Source of the DNA: Gottfriedia solisilvae
Lineage (GTDB): Bacteria > Bacillota > Bacilli > Bacillales > Bacillaceae_G
NCBI RefSeq assembly: GCF_002128405.1
Contig: NZ_NETJ01000001.1
Coordinates: 434,001 to 498,000 of the forward strand
Length of the DNA: 64,000 nucleotides
Reading direction: 5' to 3'
The position numbers were made by a program, and so were the translations under genes. Below the pieces are notes generated by a model, which saw nothing but the letters and a program-made list of their open reading frames with translations, did not search any database and was not told where the DNA came from. Positions 1 to 8,362 of the stretch are shown piece after piece (positions within the stretch are counted from its first letter, which is position 1; every line of letters begins with the position of its first letter).

Positions 1-121
1 AAATCTAGTTTTAGTTTTCATGAAAGAATCCCTATTTTCTTTTAATTTAACAATTTTTTAATATATAATGTTATAATTTTAAAAAAATAATATCTTATGA
101 TGTTAGAAGGTGAAGTGTTGT

Positions 122-1198
122 ATGTCACAACCAATTATTAGTCAAAAAACGAAAAAGAATGCTGCTAAAATTGGAATTGTACTCGCTTTTATCGGTGCAA
201 AATTAAAACTGATTTTGCCCTTATTAAAAGCTGCTAAGTTTATGTCGTTTATAAGCATGATTTTCTTTCTATTTACTTATGGATTAACATTTGGTTGGTA
301 TTTTGCATTTGCGATATTATATTTGTTAATTTGTCATGAAGGTGGGCATTTAATTGCCGCTAAAAGAAAGGGTTTACCAACTTCCCCTGCCTTTTTTATT
401 CCTTTCGTAGGGGCAGTTATTTCCTTAAAGGAAATGCCAAAGGATGCAGTTACAGAAAGTTATGTTGCTTTTGGTGGACCACTGTTTGGTCTGATTTCAA
501 TTCTTCCTGCAATTCCTTTATATCATTACACACATAATGAGTTCTTTGGTTTGGTTATTGCACTTGGTTGTATTCTGAACCTATTTAATTTAATTCCAAT
601 TTCACCACTTGATGGAGGAAGAATTTTAAGTGTATTACCTCCAATATTTTGGTTCATTGGTATTATGTTGATGTTTGTATATGTGTTTTACTACCCTAAC
701 TTTATCGCATTTTATATTATTTTCTTAGGCATCATGACGTTTATTAAACGCATAAGAGAATCTTTTACATTAAAAGTGATAAACGAAAAAATAAAGCTAT
801 ACGAACATACGATTAAACAATTTCAATTTGGAATATTTAATTATCAATATGATATTCACGTAAAAGACAGCTTTTTCTTTCCTATTTTTGAAGATCAGAA
901 AAAATTAGAACATGAACTTCATAAAGAAAGATACTATATCAACAATTTAATTGGGTCAATTGATATAAAAATCGACCATACAGATAGTGAGTGGCGTAGT
1001 CATATTGATCAAAAAATTGATGAAATAAGAATAAATAAAATCCAACCTTTGCTAAAGGAAAAAGAATCGCTTGAAACTTATTACGTAACAAGTAATCGTA
1101 AAAAATGGCAAATATTTATTTCTTATATCTTACTTGCTAGTTGTTTATCCCTTTTAGGATTTTGGGGTTATGGTTTAATTGAGAACGTAATAATGTAA
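122..1198 (+). CDS. Site-2 protease (M50) family membrane metalloprotease
   Basis: Predicted integral-membrane zinc protease that would cut substrates within or near the membrane; the substrate is unknown. The zinc motif HEGGH lies at residues 72-76, and a second motif, NLIPISPLDGG, supplies the third ligand (Asp near 164), the usual pair for this family. Hydrophobic segments fill residues 35-215. A hydrophilic, coil-like stretch follows to about 325, then a final membrane helix. I start at ATG 122 because AGAAGGTG sits 9 nt upstream; the in-frame GTG at 110 lies inside that ribosome site. It stands alone, with a terminator right after it. Family is clear, physiological role is not. Confidence 0.85.
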   Translation: MSQPIISQKTKKNAAKIGIVLAFIGAKLKLILPLLKAAKFMSFISMIFFLFTYGLTFGWYFAFAILYLLICHEGGHLIAAKRKGLPTSPAFFIPFVGAVISLKEMPKDAVTESYVAFGGPLFGLISILPAIPLYHYTHNEFFGLVIALGCILNLFNLIPISPLDGGRILSVLPPIFWFIGIMLMFVYVFYYPNFIAFYIIFLGIMTFIKRIRESFTLKVINEKIKLYEHTIKQFQFGIFNYQYDIHVKDSFFFPIFEDQKKLEHELHKERYYINNLIGSIDIKIDHTDSEWRSHIDQKIDEIRINKIQPLLKEKESLETYYVTSNRKKWQIFISYILLASCLSLLGFWGYGLIENVIM

Positions 1199-1222
1199 AT
1201 ATATAATTTTATTTCTCTTATG

Positions 1223-1255
1223 AAACGCTTGGATAATAATATGATCCAAGCGTTT
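1223..1255 (+). terminator. Rho-independent terminator after the site-2 protease gene
   Basis: A 12-bp perfect stem (AAACGCTTGGAT with ATCCAAGCGTTT, 9-nt loop) ends in a short T run. It separates the plus-strand protease gene from the minus-strand HTH gene and may serve both. Confidence 0.75.
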
Positions 1256-1319
1256 TAAATTTGTGTTGCAACGATAAACACTCTAAATTGAAAAATAAGT
1301 TATCCTAGAAGCGTAAATT

Positions 1320-1544
1320 CTAAGTATTTTCAGAATTCTCTTCAGTTTGATACTCTAAAATATCCCCTGGCTGACATTCTAATGCTTTGCAAATTGCTTC
1401 TAAAGTTGAAAATCGAATTGCTTTCGCCTTACCGTTTTTCAATATAGAAAGATTCGCCATCGTAATTCCAACTCTGTCTGCAAGTTCTGTAACACTCATT
1501 TTCCTCTTAGCCAGCATCACATCGATATTGATTATAATTGCCAT
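1320..1544 (-). CDS. Small HTH (Cro/CI, YozG-like) transcriptional regulator
   Basis: A 74-residue protein that is almost entirely one helix-turn-helix domain of the Xre/Cro type: residues 10-60 carry the pattern MSVTELADRVGIT...LSILKNG, then LEAICKALECQPGDIL. Small regulators of this shape are typically encoded beside DUF2975 membrane proteins, as here, and probably control the pair. ATG 1544 is chosen because TGAGGTG lies 7 nt upstream; the in-frame GTG at 1553 is part of that ribosome site. The TGA stop of the upstream DUF2975 gene is the first three bases of this ribosome site, so the two genes are translationally coupled. The DNA target is unknown. Confidence 0.9.
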   Translation of the reverse strand: MAIIINIDVMLAKRKMSVTELADRVGITMANLSILKNGKAKAIRFSTLEAICKALECQPGDILEYQTEENSENT

Positions 1545-1554
1545 ATTATTCACC

Positions 1555-2037
1555 TCAGACTATTAGGTCATTTTCAGATTTTATATCGATGGCTTCTTGT
1601 AAAAGCCTTTGAAGAACTGCTGCAAATACTGCAATCACCATAGAAGCAAATATAATGACCAATCCAATTAATATGATACCTGGTGCATCGTCTTTCTCAG
1701 CGATGAGATAGTAGATTGGCATTCCTAATGCAATGATCGTACTAATTGCGATTGCACAAGATTTTATATTTTTTAATGCACGTACAGATAATTCCGAGAA
1801 CGCTTTGTTCTTATCAATATAAATTAACAATTTAAAAGCTTGAACGAGAGCAAAGTAAAAAGGAATCGCGCCAACATACAAATCTATAAAAACGAGATAT
1901 TTGAGATAAGACATGTTTGGATACAATTCAACTGCAAATTTTGCAATTTCTGGCACCACAAATATACATAAAGCAAGAACTGGAATACCAATAAGAACTA
2001 CCGCTATCTTTAAAAAGAGCGTTGACACTTGTTTCAT
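1555..2037 (-). CDS. DUF2975 family membrane protein
   Basis: A 160-residue protein with four hydrophobic segments (about residues 8-30, 45-70, 90-112 and 122-145), matching the DUF2975 pattern of a four-helix membrane protein. Its function is not known. It is the first gene of a two-gene unit with the HTH regulator that follows, the common partner of this family, and the pair may act as a membrane-linked regulatory switch (inference). The start has GAGGTG about 6 nt upstream and a good promoter lies 30-60 bp before it. Confidence 0.85.
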   Translation of the reverse strand: MKQVSTLFLKIAVVLIGIPVLALCIFVVPEIAKFAVELYPNMSYLKYLVFIDLYVGAIPFYFALVQAFKLLIYIDKNKAFSELSVRALKNIKSCAIAISTIIALGMPIYYLIAEKDDAPGIILIGLVIIFASMVIAVFAAVLQRLLQEAIDIKSENDLIV

Positions 2038-2068
2038 AAAAGCACCTCACTTATTTATTTTCATTTTG

Positions 2069-2097
2069 AATTTACCATATCATTTATCGTTTTTCAA
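2069..2097 (-). promoter_or_regulatory. Predicted sigma-A promoter for the DUF2975-HTH pair
   Basis: On the minus strand, TTGAAA (2097-2092) and TAAATT (2074-2069) are 17 bp apart, with a TG dinucleotide giving an extended -10. The position, about 32 bp before the DUF2975 start, fits. Confidence 0.5.
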
Positions 2098-2173
2098 TAA
2101 ATATTTATTTATATTTATAACATTTTTATTGTTTGGAAAGCAAATCGATTTGTTTTTGCATCTTCATAAGTTT

Positions 2174-2224
2174 AAAGAAGGTGCCTCATTGTCATAAAAT
2201 TGACTAATGAGACACCTTCTTTTT
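2174..2224. terminator. Bidirectional-looking terminator after the kinase operon
   Basis: Long stem: AAAGAAGGTGCCTCATT pairs with AATGAGACACCTTCTTT (one wobble) around a 15-nt loop. It lies just past the 3' end of the kinase gene, so its natural role is on the minus strand, although the longer T run is on the plus strand. Confidence 0.7.
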
Positions 2225-2244
2225 GTGATTATCTTTGATTCGTT

Positions 2245-3159
2245 TTAATCCAAATAATATTTAGAGTATAACTCTTTAAATACAAAAATTGCTTTATAAA
2301 AATGTTCATTATAAGTACCTTCATCTTCCAAACTCCAGCAAGTAGATAAAACTGCATGAGCAAATCCCCATAATAAAAGTCTTTTTTTATCTAATGCCAA
2401 TTGATCAACAAGTAAATCAACTCTTTTATCGATAACAGTAAGGATATCTTTGTTTTCTAGGTTATTTAATAAAAATTGAATTGTATCGTATTCTCTTTCT
2501 CCAAATAAACCTTTTGGATCAATTGCTAACCATGTATCTTTACTTGTATGTAAGATATTATAATGATGTAAATCACCATGTAGTAAGTAAAGATCGGTTT
2601 GAGTATTCGCTAGCTCTTTGAATATATCTACAGCTTCCTGAATTGTTCCGATCATAATCGGACCGATTCCCTCTGGATTTTGCTGTGAAATCCTCATTAA
2701 GCTATTTAGACGATGAATAATTGACTGCAAATTACTGTTTTTTGGAGCTGGTCTCCATAACTTTTTCATAATACTTGATGCAATTAAAACTGCTTCGTCT
2801 TCATTTTTTATTGAAACCAAAGTTTCACCAGGAATCAATCTTTCTAAAATAAGTACTCCCTTTTCAAGATCGCTATCGATTAATGATACCATTCCATTGC
2901 CATTAAATTCCTTCAATGCAGAAACTTCCGAAAGAAATTCTTCATTTGGAACAGTAAGCTTAATAACTAGATCTTTACCATCATCAGCTTTAGCAGGTGC
3001 AACAAAGTTATACGATAAATCAAAAGGCGGCATAATTTTCATCTTCCATCGTTCTTCACAATGAGCAATTAAAACATCAAAATTTGCTAACCACTCCTCT
3101 CCTTTTTCCTTATGTATATCAGTAATTGTTTTGACAAATTTTGAAGGTAATTGAATCAT
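2245..3159 (-). CDS. Aminoglycoside phosphotransferase-like kinase (APH(6)/hydroxyurea type)
   Basis: A small-molecule kinase of the aminoglycoside/hydroxyurea phosphotransferase superfamily (304 residues from the preferred start). The catalytic loop HGDLHHYN and the metal-binding DPKG motif are intact, and a lysine in a DLVIKLT strand suits ATP binding. Overall it most resembles streptomycin 6-kinase-type enzymes; the real substrate cannot be told. ATG 3159 is preferred since AAAGGAGA precedes it at ideal spacing, whereas the upstream in-frame ATG at 3213 overlaps the permease gene and lacks a ribosome site. It is the last gene of an apparent operon behind a Nudix hydrolase and an ABC exporter, which hints at drug modification plus export. 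Confidence 0.8.
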   Translation of the reverse strand: MIQLPSKFVKTITDIHKEKGEEWLANFDVLIAHCEERWKMKIMPPFDLSYNFVAPAKADDGKDLVIKLTVPNEEFLSEVSALKEFNGNGMVSLIDSDLEKGVLILERLIPGETLVSIKNEDEAVLIASSIMKKLWRPAPKNSNLQSIIHRLNSLMRISQQNPEGIGPIMIGTIQEAVDIFKELANTQTDLYLLHGDLHHYNILHTSKDTWLAIDPKGLFGEREYDTIQFLLNNLENKDILTVIDKRVDLLVDQLALDKKRLLLWGFAHAVLSTCWSLEDEGTYNEHFYKAIFVFKELYSKYYLD

Positions 3160-3193
3160 ACGATCTCCTTTTTCGATTTGATGCAATGCATGA

Positions 3194-3994
3194 TTAATGA
3201 CCAGTGCTTTCATAATGTTTTACACCAAAATTCCAAAACTTATATGCTACAACAAAACTAGTAATTGCGACCAAAGGTGTGACAATTGCTAAAATGGAAA
3301 CGCCATGCGCATCTAAAAAGTAATTTGCAGGATAAAACGCTGTAAATCCATATGGTATGATCCATGTAATCACTAATGTAATTGATTTATGATAGATCGT
3401 TACTGGGTAACGCGCAAATTCACTTAATCCGAAAACTGATACAACAATTGGCAAACTATCAACCATCCAAAACGAAAAAGTTATAAAAAATAAATTAATT
3501 GCTACAAATATCATTCCACTTGAAATGATAAATAGGATTAGCATACCGATTTCAGTTATCCCCCAATTTATTCCTATATGGCTAGTAGAATAAAGTAATA
3601 TAATGATTCCAATTATAAATTGACCAAAACCGTCTTGTTGAAACCGCTCTGAAATAACTTGAAATAATGGATTGACTGGTCTTAGTAAAAGTCTTTCGAA
3701 GTTACCAGAACGTATATATTGCCAACCTAATGTCCATAAATTATCAAAAAAGATGTGATGAATCGATCTCCCTAAAAATGCGATCGCAAATATAAATAGG
3801 ATTTCATAAAAAGTCCACCCTTTTAATACTTGAATATTGCTAAATATAATTTTCAAAAATATTATGCTAATTCCTTGTTGGATAATCGTCGAAAACATGC
3901 CGATTAAAAAATCTACTCGGTATTCAAGCATTACTTTTATATGTTTACTAGCATAATGGAGATATAGTTTGATATATCGTATAAAGTTTTTCAT
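3194..3994 (-). CDS. ABC-2 type transporter permease (second subunit)
   Basis: A 266-residue membrane protein with about six hydrophobic helices, of the ABC-2 permease type found as the second permease of uncharacterised exporters (COG3694-like). It should form the membrane channel with the neighbouring permease (3997-4788), powered by the ATPase at 4767-5783. It begins 2 bp after the first permease ends, consistent with co-translation. The hydrophilic N-terminus and the RSGNFERLLLRPVNP stretch near residue 95 are typical of this family. The exported substrate is unknown. Confidence 0.85.
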   Translation of the reverse strand: MKNFIRYIKLYLHYASKHIKVMLEYRVDFLIGMFSTIIQQGISIIFLKIIFSNIQVLKGWTFYEILFIFAIAFLGRSIHHIFFDNLWTLGWQYIRSGNFERLLLRPVNPLFQVISERFQQDGFGQFIIGIIILLYSTSHIGINWGITEIGMLILFIISSGMIFVAINLFFITFSFWMVDSLPIVVSVFGLSEFARYPVTIYHKSITLVITWIIPYGFTAFYPANYFLDAHGVSILAIVTPLVAITSFVVAYKFWNFGVKHYESTGH

Positions 3995-3996
3995 GA

Positions 3997-4788
3997 CTAA
4001 CCTCCAAATATTGTAATTTTACGAATGGCAATTGACCATAGGAATCGAAGCAGTGCATACATGCTAATTAACCAAAAAATTTGAAGTCCAATAGAAGATA
4101 TGATTTGATTTGTATCATGAATTTGACCAGTAAAAATAGCCGTAGGGATATATACCATTGCTTGAAATGGCAAGAATTGACTTACATCTTGGAACCAATT
4201 TGGAAATAAGCTTAACGGAATTAATGCCCCAGAGAAAAACTTAATAATTGCTTCCCTTAGGACTCTGACGCCCCAAACATTTACTGTCCAAAAGGCGACA
4301 ATTCCAATCATTAAATCAATTTGAGCTCCTATTAATACACCTAGTGCAAAACTGATGATGAAGTATAAATAAATTACTATATTAGTAGGAAATGATAGCG
4401 ATAAAAATAAGAAAGCGATTGCAATTATTGGCAATGTTGCACGGAAAAATGAACTGATTTTTGAACCTATATCTAATGCAATCATTTTATTTAACATGTG
4501 ATATGGTTTTAATAGCTCCAGTACAATACTTCCATCTTTTATTTGTCGTGCCAGACCATCTCCAACACCTGATACATATTGTTCGATAATCATTGCTACG
4601 ACGATATAGGTTAGCATTGACTGAAAACCGATTCCTTTAATTGAATCATTATTTTCATAGACTGCAAGCCAAAAATAATAAGTGATTAAAAGTCGTAAAA
4701 TTGCCGAACAAGTTTCAGCCCAGTACCAAGCTGTATAGGCAGAATCTACCTTCATTTGCGATTTCGCTAGTTCCCAGTATTTGACCAT
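3997..4788 (-). CDS. ABC-2 type transporter permease (first subunit)
   Basis: A 263-residue, six-helix ABC-2 permease (COG4587-like). A cytoplasmic motif, QIKDGSIVLELLKPYH near residue 80, parallels the LLRPVNP segment of the partner permease and probably contacts the ATPase. Its start overlaps the end of the ATPase gene by 22 bp, with GAGGTG inside the ATPase coding sequence, so the two are tightly coupled. It likely forms a heterodimeric channel with the product of the gene at 3194-3994. Substrate unknown. Confidence 0.85.
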   Translation of the reverse strand: MVKYWELAKSQMKVDSAYTAWYWAETCSAILRLLITYYFWLAVYENNDSIKGIGFQSMLTYIVVAMIIEQYVSGVGDGLARQIKDGSIVLELLKPYHMLNKMIALDIGSKISSFFRATLPIIAIAFLFLSLSFPTNIVIYLYFIISFALGVLIGAQIDLMIGIVAFWTVNVWGVRVLREAIIKFFSGALIPLSLFPNWFQDVSQFLPFQAMVYIPTAIFTGQIHDTNQIISSIGLQIFWLISMYALLRFLWSIAIRKITIFGG

Positions 4789-5783
4789 GAACTAGCACCT
4801 CTTTCATATATCTCTTTCACAATTGCTTCAATCCCAGGTTCTGTTAATGTAAAATCCTGAATCGTATAATGTGACATGATTTCTTGAATAATATCTGTTG
4901 CGGATACGTTTGCACTGTTGAATGCTAGAAGAAAACTATTTTGTTGTCCTTCAATTTTTTCTACCTTTATATGATTTGATAAATTACTTGGGAGTTGGAA
5001 ATTTTGTTGTTTATCAATTTCGATTTGAATCATTCGGTTATAAGTAACACCTTTTTTCAATTCTTCTAACAGACCATCAAACATGATCGTCCCTTGATCG
5101 ATCACAATAATTCGATTACAAAGCTCTTCAATATCTTGCATATCATGTGTCGTTAAAATAATGGTCGTTTTATATACACGGTTCATATCTTTAATAAACT
5201 GACGAATTTTTTCCTTCACAACAACATCTAATCCAATAGTAGGCTCATCAAGATATACTATTTTCGGGTTATGTAAAAAGGCAGCCGCTAATTCACAACG
5301 CATTTTTTGACCTAAAGAGAGTTGTCTAACAGGAATATGTAATAATGGTTCTAAATCTAAGATTTCCTTAAATAATGCGATATTATTCTGGTAATCTTGT
5401 TCAGGTATCTCATAAACATGTTTTAATAACTCAAATGACTCTTGCACGGGAATATCCCAATATAGCTGTGTTCGTTGACCAAATACTGCACCAATTGTAT
5501 AAGCGTTATTCATACGATCTTTATAAGGTACAATTCCATTTACAGTGATTGACCCTTCATCAGGTGTAAGCACACCACTAATCATTTTAATGGTTGTTGA
5601 TTTCCCGGCCCCGTTTGAACCAATATAGCCAACGATTTCCCCTTCGCTAATATGGAAATTAATATCTTTTACAGCTGTTTTTATTTCATAAACAGGTTTA
5701 AACAAAGCTTTGATGAACCCTCTTAAACCAGGGTCTCTCTTTAGAATCCGGTAATGCTTCTTTAAATCCTTTACTTCAATCAT
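4767..5783 (-). CDS. ABC transporter ATP-binding protein (COG4586-like exporter)
   Basis: A 338-residue ATPase that powers the two ABC-2 permeases encoded just downstream. Visible motifs: Walker A GSNGAGKS (residues 55-62), signature LSLGQ, Walker B IVYLDEPTIGLD and the H-loop in TTHDM. An N-terminal extension of about 35 residues and a C-terminal regulatory-type region of about 95 residues are normal for this subfamily. The start has TAGGTGA upstream. The gene follows the Nudix hydrolase by 37 bp with no terminator between, so all five genes probably share one transcript. Confidence 0.9.
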   Translation of the reverse strand: MIEVKDLKKHYRILKRDPGLRGFIKALFKPVYEIKTAVKDINFHISEGEIVGYIGSNGAGKSTTIKMISGVLTPDEGSITVNGIVPYKDRMNNAYTIGAVFGQRTQLYWDIPVQESFELLKHVYEIPEQDYQNNIALFKEILDLEPLLHIPVRQLSLGQKMRCELAAAFLHNPKIVYLDEPTIGLDVVVKEKIRQFIKDMNRVYKTTIILTTHDMQDIEELCNRIIVIDQGTIMFDGLLEELKKGVTYNRMIQIEIDKQQNFQLPSNLSNHIKVEKIEGQQNSFLLAFNSANVSATDIIQEIMSHYTIQDFTLTEPGIEAIVKEIYERGASSWSNTGN

Positions 5784-5820
5784 ACTGTCACCTACTTACC
5801 TTCTTGATTTTGTAAATCTA

Positions 5821-6294
5821 TTAAATTAGTTGTTCCTTTAAAGCATATTCCTCGATTAGTCGATTATTAACATATTGTCCTTTTGCATAATCAATAATTA
5901 ATTCTTTGATATTTGGAAATAAAACAATATCGTTTAATTCAGATAAAGGAACCCATCGCACGCCTGATTGATTTGGGTCAGGATTAATTGGCATCGTAGG
6001 TATTGATCCCTCTTTCAAATAACATCTGAACATTAAACTTAATCCGTGAGGTTCATGTGTTCGACCTGTCATATGTGGAGCATTTTCTGATACAAAAACA
6101 AGCTCGCCTACTTCAACTTCGACGCCAGCTTCCTCGAATGCTTCTCTTTTTACAGCGTCTACGATAGTTTCACCTGGTTCAGCTCCTCCAGCAGGCAAAT
6201 TAAAGTGAACCCCATCTTCGTCAGTAAACTCAATTAATAAAACTGAATCCTTTTCAATGATTAAAGCACAAGCTCTTACTCGAATATGATACAT
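5821..6294 (-). CDS. Nudix hydrolase
   Basis: A 157-residue Nudix domain protein. The Nudix box is complete: GGAEPGE, seven residues, then REAFEEAGV, supplying the Mg2+-binding glutamates. Such enzymes cleave nucleoside diphosphates linked to another group; this sequence does not reveal the substrate. I prefer ATG 6294 because GGAGG lies about 7 nt upstream; the in-frame ATG at 6300 directly abuts that site. A strong promoter sits about 30 bp upstream. It is the first gene of the likely operon with the ABC exporter and kinase. Confidence 0.88.
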   Translation of the reverse strand: MYHIRVRACALIIEKDSVLLIEFTDEDGVHFNLPAGGAEPGETIVDAVKREAFEEAGVEVEVGELVFVSENAPHMTGRTHEPHGLSLMFRCYLKEGSIPTMPINPDPNQSGVRWVPLSELNDIVLFPNIKELIIDYAKGQYVNNRLIEEYALKEQLI

Positions 6295-6324
6295 TTTCAT
6301 CCCTCCAAATACAGTAGTTATTCC

Positions 6325-6353
6325 ATTATGTTTGAATCTGGTAAAATTTTCAA
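6325..6353 (-). promoter_or_regulatory. Strong predicted promoter for the Nudix-ABC-kinase operon
   Basis: On the minus strand, TTGAAA (6353-6348) and CATAAT (6330-6325) are separated by exactly 17 bp, each one base off consensus, about 30 bp before the Nudix start. Confidence 0.6.
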
Positions 6354-6372
6354 TATATTTTTACACAGACAT

Positions 6373-6420
6373 AAAAAAAGGCTTGTATTGGCCTGAATGA
6401 GCCTTTACAAAGCCTTTTTA
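6373..6420 (-). terminator. Terminator of the argCJBD operon
   Basis: Stem made of AAAAAGGCTTTGTA and TACAAGCCTTTTTTT, with an inner GGC/GCC pairing, directly after the argD stop. The minus strand ends in a seven-T run. It may also stop plus-strand transcripts. Confidence 0.85.
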
Positions 6421-6421
6421 T

Positions 6422-7588
6422 TTATATAACCTGTTCTTTATTTAGACTAAATTGAGCCATAACTTCTTTCATATAGTAAACTGCTTCGTCTATTTCCTCG
6501 TGGGAAATTGTTAAAGGCGGCAATAATCTTAGCGTGTTTGGCCCTGCTGTTCCAACAATTAGTCCCTTCGCTAATAGCTGATCGACAAGTAGACTAACAT
6601 TTTGATTGCATTCGATCCCAATCATTAATCCTTTTCCACGTAATTCCTCTACAATTGGAAACTGTTCTTTGATTTCAGTTAACTTATTTTTTAAATAGTC
6701 ACCTTTTTCTTTTACAGTCGCCAAAAACTCTTTTTGATTGATAATATTTACTGTCTCATATGCACTTGTCATTGCTAAATAGTTACCACCGAATGTCGAT
6801 CCGTGTGACCCATATGAAAATGCAGATGCTAATTTTTTATCACCAATTAAAGCACCGACTGGAATCCCATTCCCTAATCCTTTTGCTAACGTAATGATAT
6901 CAGGCTTTAATGGTGTTTGTTCATAGGCAAACATTGTCCCTGTTCTGCCAATTCCGGTTTGTACTTCATCAACAATGAGTAATAGTTCATACTTTTCACA
7001 AAGAGCTGTAATGCCTTCAAAAAAGCCTTCTTCACCAACGATTACACCACCTTCACCTTGAATGACTTCTAAAATGATTGCACCTGTATTTTCAGTTATT
7101 TCCGCTTGAAGTTCCTCTAAATCATTAAATTGTACATAACTAAATCCATTCAACATTTCTCCGTAGCCTTCGTGAATTTTTGACTGACCAGTTGCAGCCA
7201 TCGAACCGAAAGTCCTTCCATGGAAGCTTTGTTTAAAGCTTATGATATGTGATTTCCCTGTATATTTTCGTGCTAATTTAATAGCAGCTTCATTTGCTTC
7301 AGTACCGCTATTACAAAAAAACGCTAGACCATTTTCAAAGGATTTACAAAGTATTTTAGCTACTTCTTCTTGTTTTTTGATTGTAAAAAGGTTTGAAACA
7401 TGCCAAAGTGATTCGATTTGATTATGTAATGCACTTACTATTTTTGGGTGACAATGCCCTAAATTACAAACAGCAATTCCACTTAAAAAATCTAGATAAT
7501 GTTTATTTTGATCATCAATTAAATAGGAACCATTTCCTTTTACAAAATGAATATCTTTTCTTTGGTAGGTTGGAAATAAATTACTCAC
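6422..7588 (-). CDS. argD: Acetylornithine aminotransferase
   Basis: PLP-dependent class III aminotransferase that converts N-acetylglutamate semialdehyde and glutamate to N-acetylornithine and 2-oxoglutarate. Signs are FCNSGTEANEAAIKLARKYTG for cofactor phosphate binding, the LIVDEVQTGIGRTG motif and the lysine in TLAKGLGNG. Position after argB in an argC-J-B-D operon fixes the role. GTG 7588 is the likely start: AAAAGGAG lies 9 nt upstream, and it overlaps the argB end by 8 bp. The in-frame ATG at 7621 lies deeper in argB without a ribosome site. The product is then 388 residues, close to family length. Confidence 0.93.
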   Translation of the reverse strand: MSNLFPTYQRKDIHFVKGNGSYLIDDQNKHYLDFLSGIAVCNLGHCHPKIVSALHNQIESLWHVSNLFTIKKQEEVAKILCKSFENGLAFFCNSGTEANEAAIKLARKYTGKSHIISFKQSFHGRTFGSMAATGQSKIHEGYGEMLNGFSYVQFNDLEELQAEITENTGAIILEVIQGEGGVIVGEEGFFEGITALCEKYELLLIVDEVQTGIGRTGTMFAYEQTPLKPDIITLAKGLGNGIPVGALIGDKKLASAFSYGSHGSTFGGNYLAMTSAYETVNIINQKEFLATVKEKGDYLKNKLTEIKEQFPIVEELRGKGLMIGIECNQNVSLLVDQLLAKGLIVGTAGPNTLRLLPPLTISHEEIDEAVYYMKEVMAQFSLNKEQVI

Positions 7589-8351
7589 TAAAAACAACTC
7601 CTTTTGTAAACACAGTTCCATTCATTGATCCATCTTCATTTAGGAAGTTTTCTCCCACAATCGCCACTGATTGCACTTCATCCAATGCGTCTAATGCACT
7701 TTGCACTTTCGGAATCATCCCATCAGTAATTGTTTTACTTTCAATTAAAGCTTGAACTTGATCTTTCGTAATCTTTTCTATACTTTTACCTTCACTATTT
7801 AAAACGCCATTTGTATTCGTTACATAGCAAAGTACTTCAGCATTTAATGCTTTTGCAATACTTTTCGCTGCTAAATCCGCATTAATATTATACTTTTGAC
7901 CAATCTTATCTACACCAATTGGAGAGATGACAGGAAGATAATCATTCGTAAGTAGTAATTCTAGTAAACTTGTATTTACATTCTCTACTTCTCCAACCCA
8001 ACCTAATTTTCCTTTATCATATAATGAAGCTTCTAAAAGAAGATTGTCACAACCTGAAAGCCCGATTGCAGATAAATTAAATTGATTACACATAATGACT
8101 AAATCTTTATTTGTTTTCCCATTCAACGCATATTCAACTACTTCTAAAACTTCATTTGATGTTTTACGAAGCCCGTCTTCCATCTCAACAGGAATTGAAA
8201 ATTTTAATAGTAAATTATTAATTAACGGACCACCACCGTGTACAATGATTACTTTTTTACCATTTCGTTGTAGTAGATTAATATGTTCAAAGAAAGTATT
8301 TGATAAACCTTGTATTAAACTCCCACCTAGTTTGATGACAACAATCCCCAT
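7581..8351 (-). CDS. argB: Acetylglutamate kinase
   Basis: Amino acid kinase family enzyme (256 residues) that phosphorylates N-acetylglutamate with ATP, the second step of ornithine synthesis. Visible are the N-terminal IKLGGSLI and VHGGGP loops for phosphate binding, and NINADLAAKSIAKAL near residue 160. Length agrees with the short arginine-insensitive type found with acetyl-recycling pathways. AAGGAGGA precedes the ATG. It follows argJ by 11 bp and its end overlaps the argD start. Confidence 0.94.
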   Translation of the reverse strand: MGIVVIKLGGSLIQGLSNTFFEHINLLQRNGKKVIIVHGGGPLINNLLLKFSIPVEMEDGLRKTSNEVLEVVEYALNGKTNKDLVIMCNQFNLSAIGLSGCDNLLLEASLYDKGKLGWVGEVENVNTSLLELLLTNDYLPVISPIGVDKIGQKYNINADLAAKSIAKALNAEVLCYVTNTNGVLNSEGKSIEKITKDQVQALIESKTITDGMIPKVQSALDALDEVQSVAIVGENFLNEDGSMNGTVFTKGVVFSE

Positions 8352-8362
8352 ATTCTTCCTCC

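Noticed and set aside
1913-2197. 94-codon plus-strand frame opposite the DUF2975 gene
   Set aside because: It overlaps the coding strand of a well-supported gene, runs through its promoter and has no ribosome site; a shadow frame.
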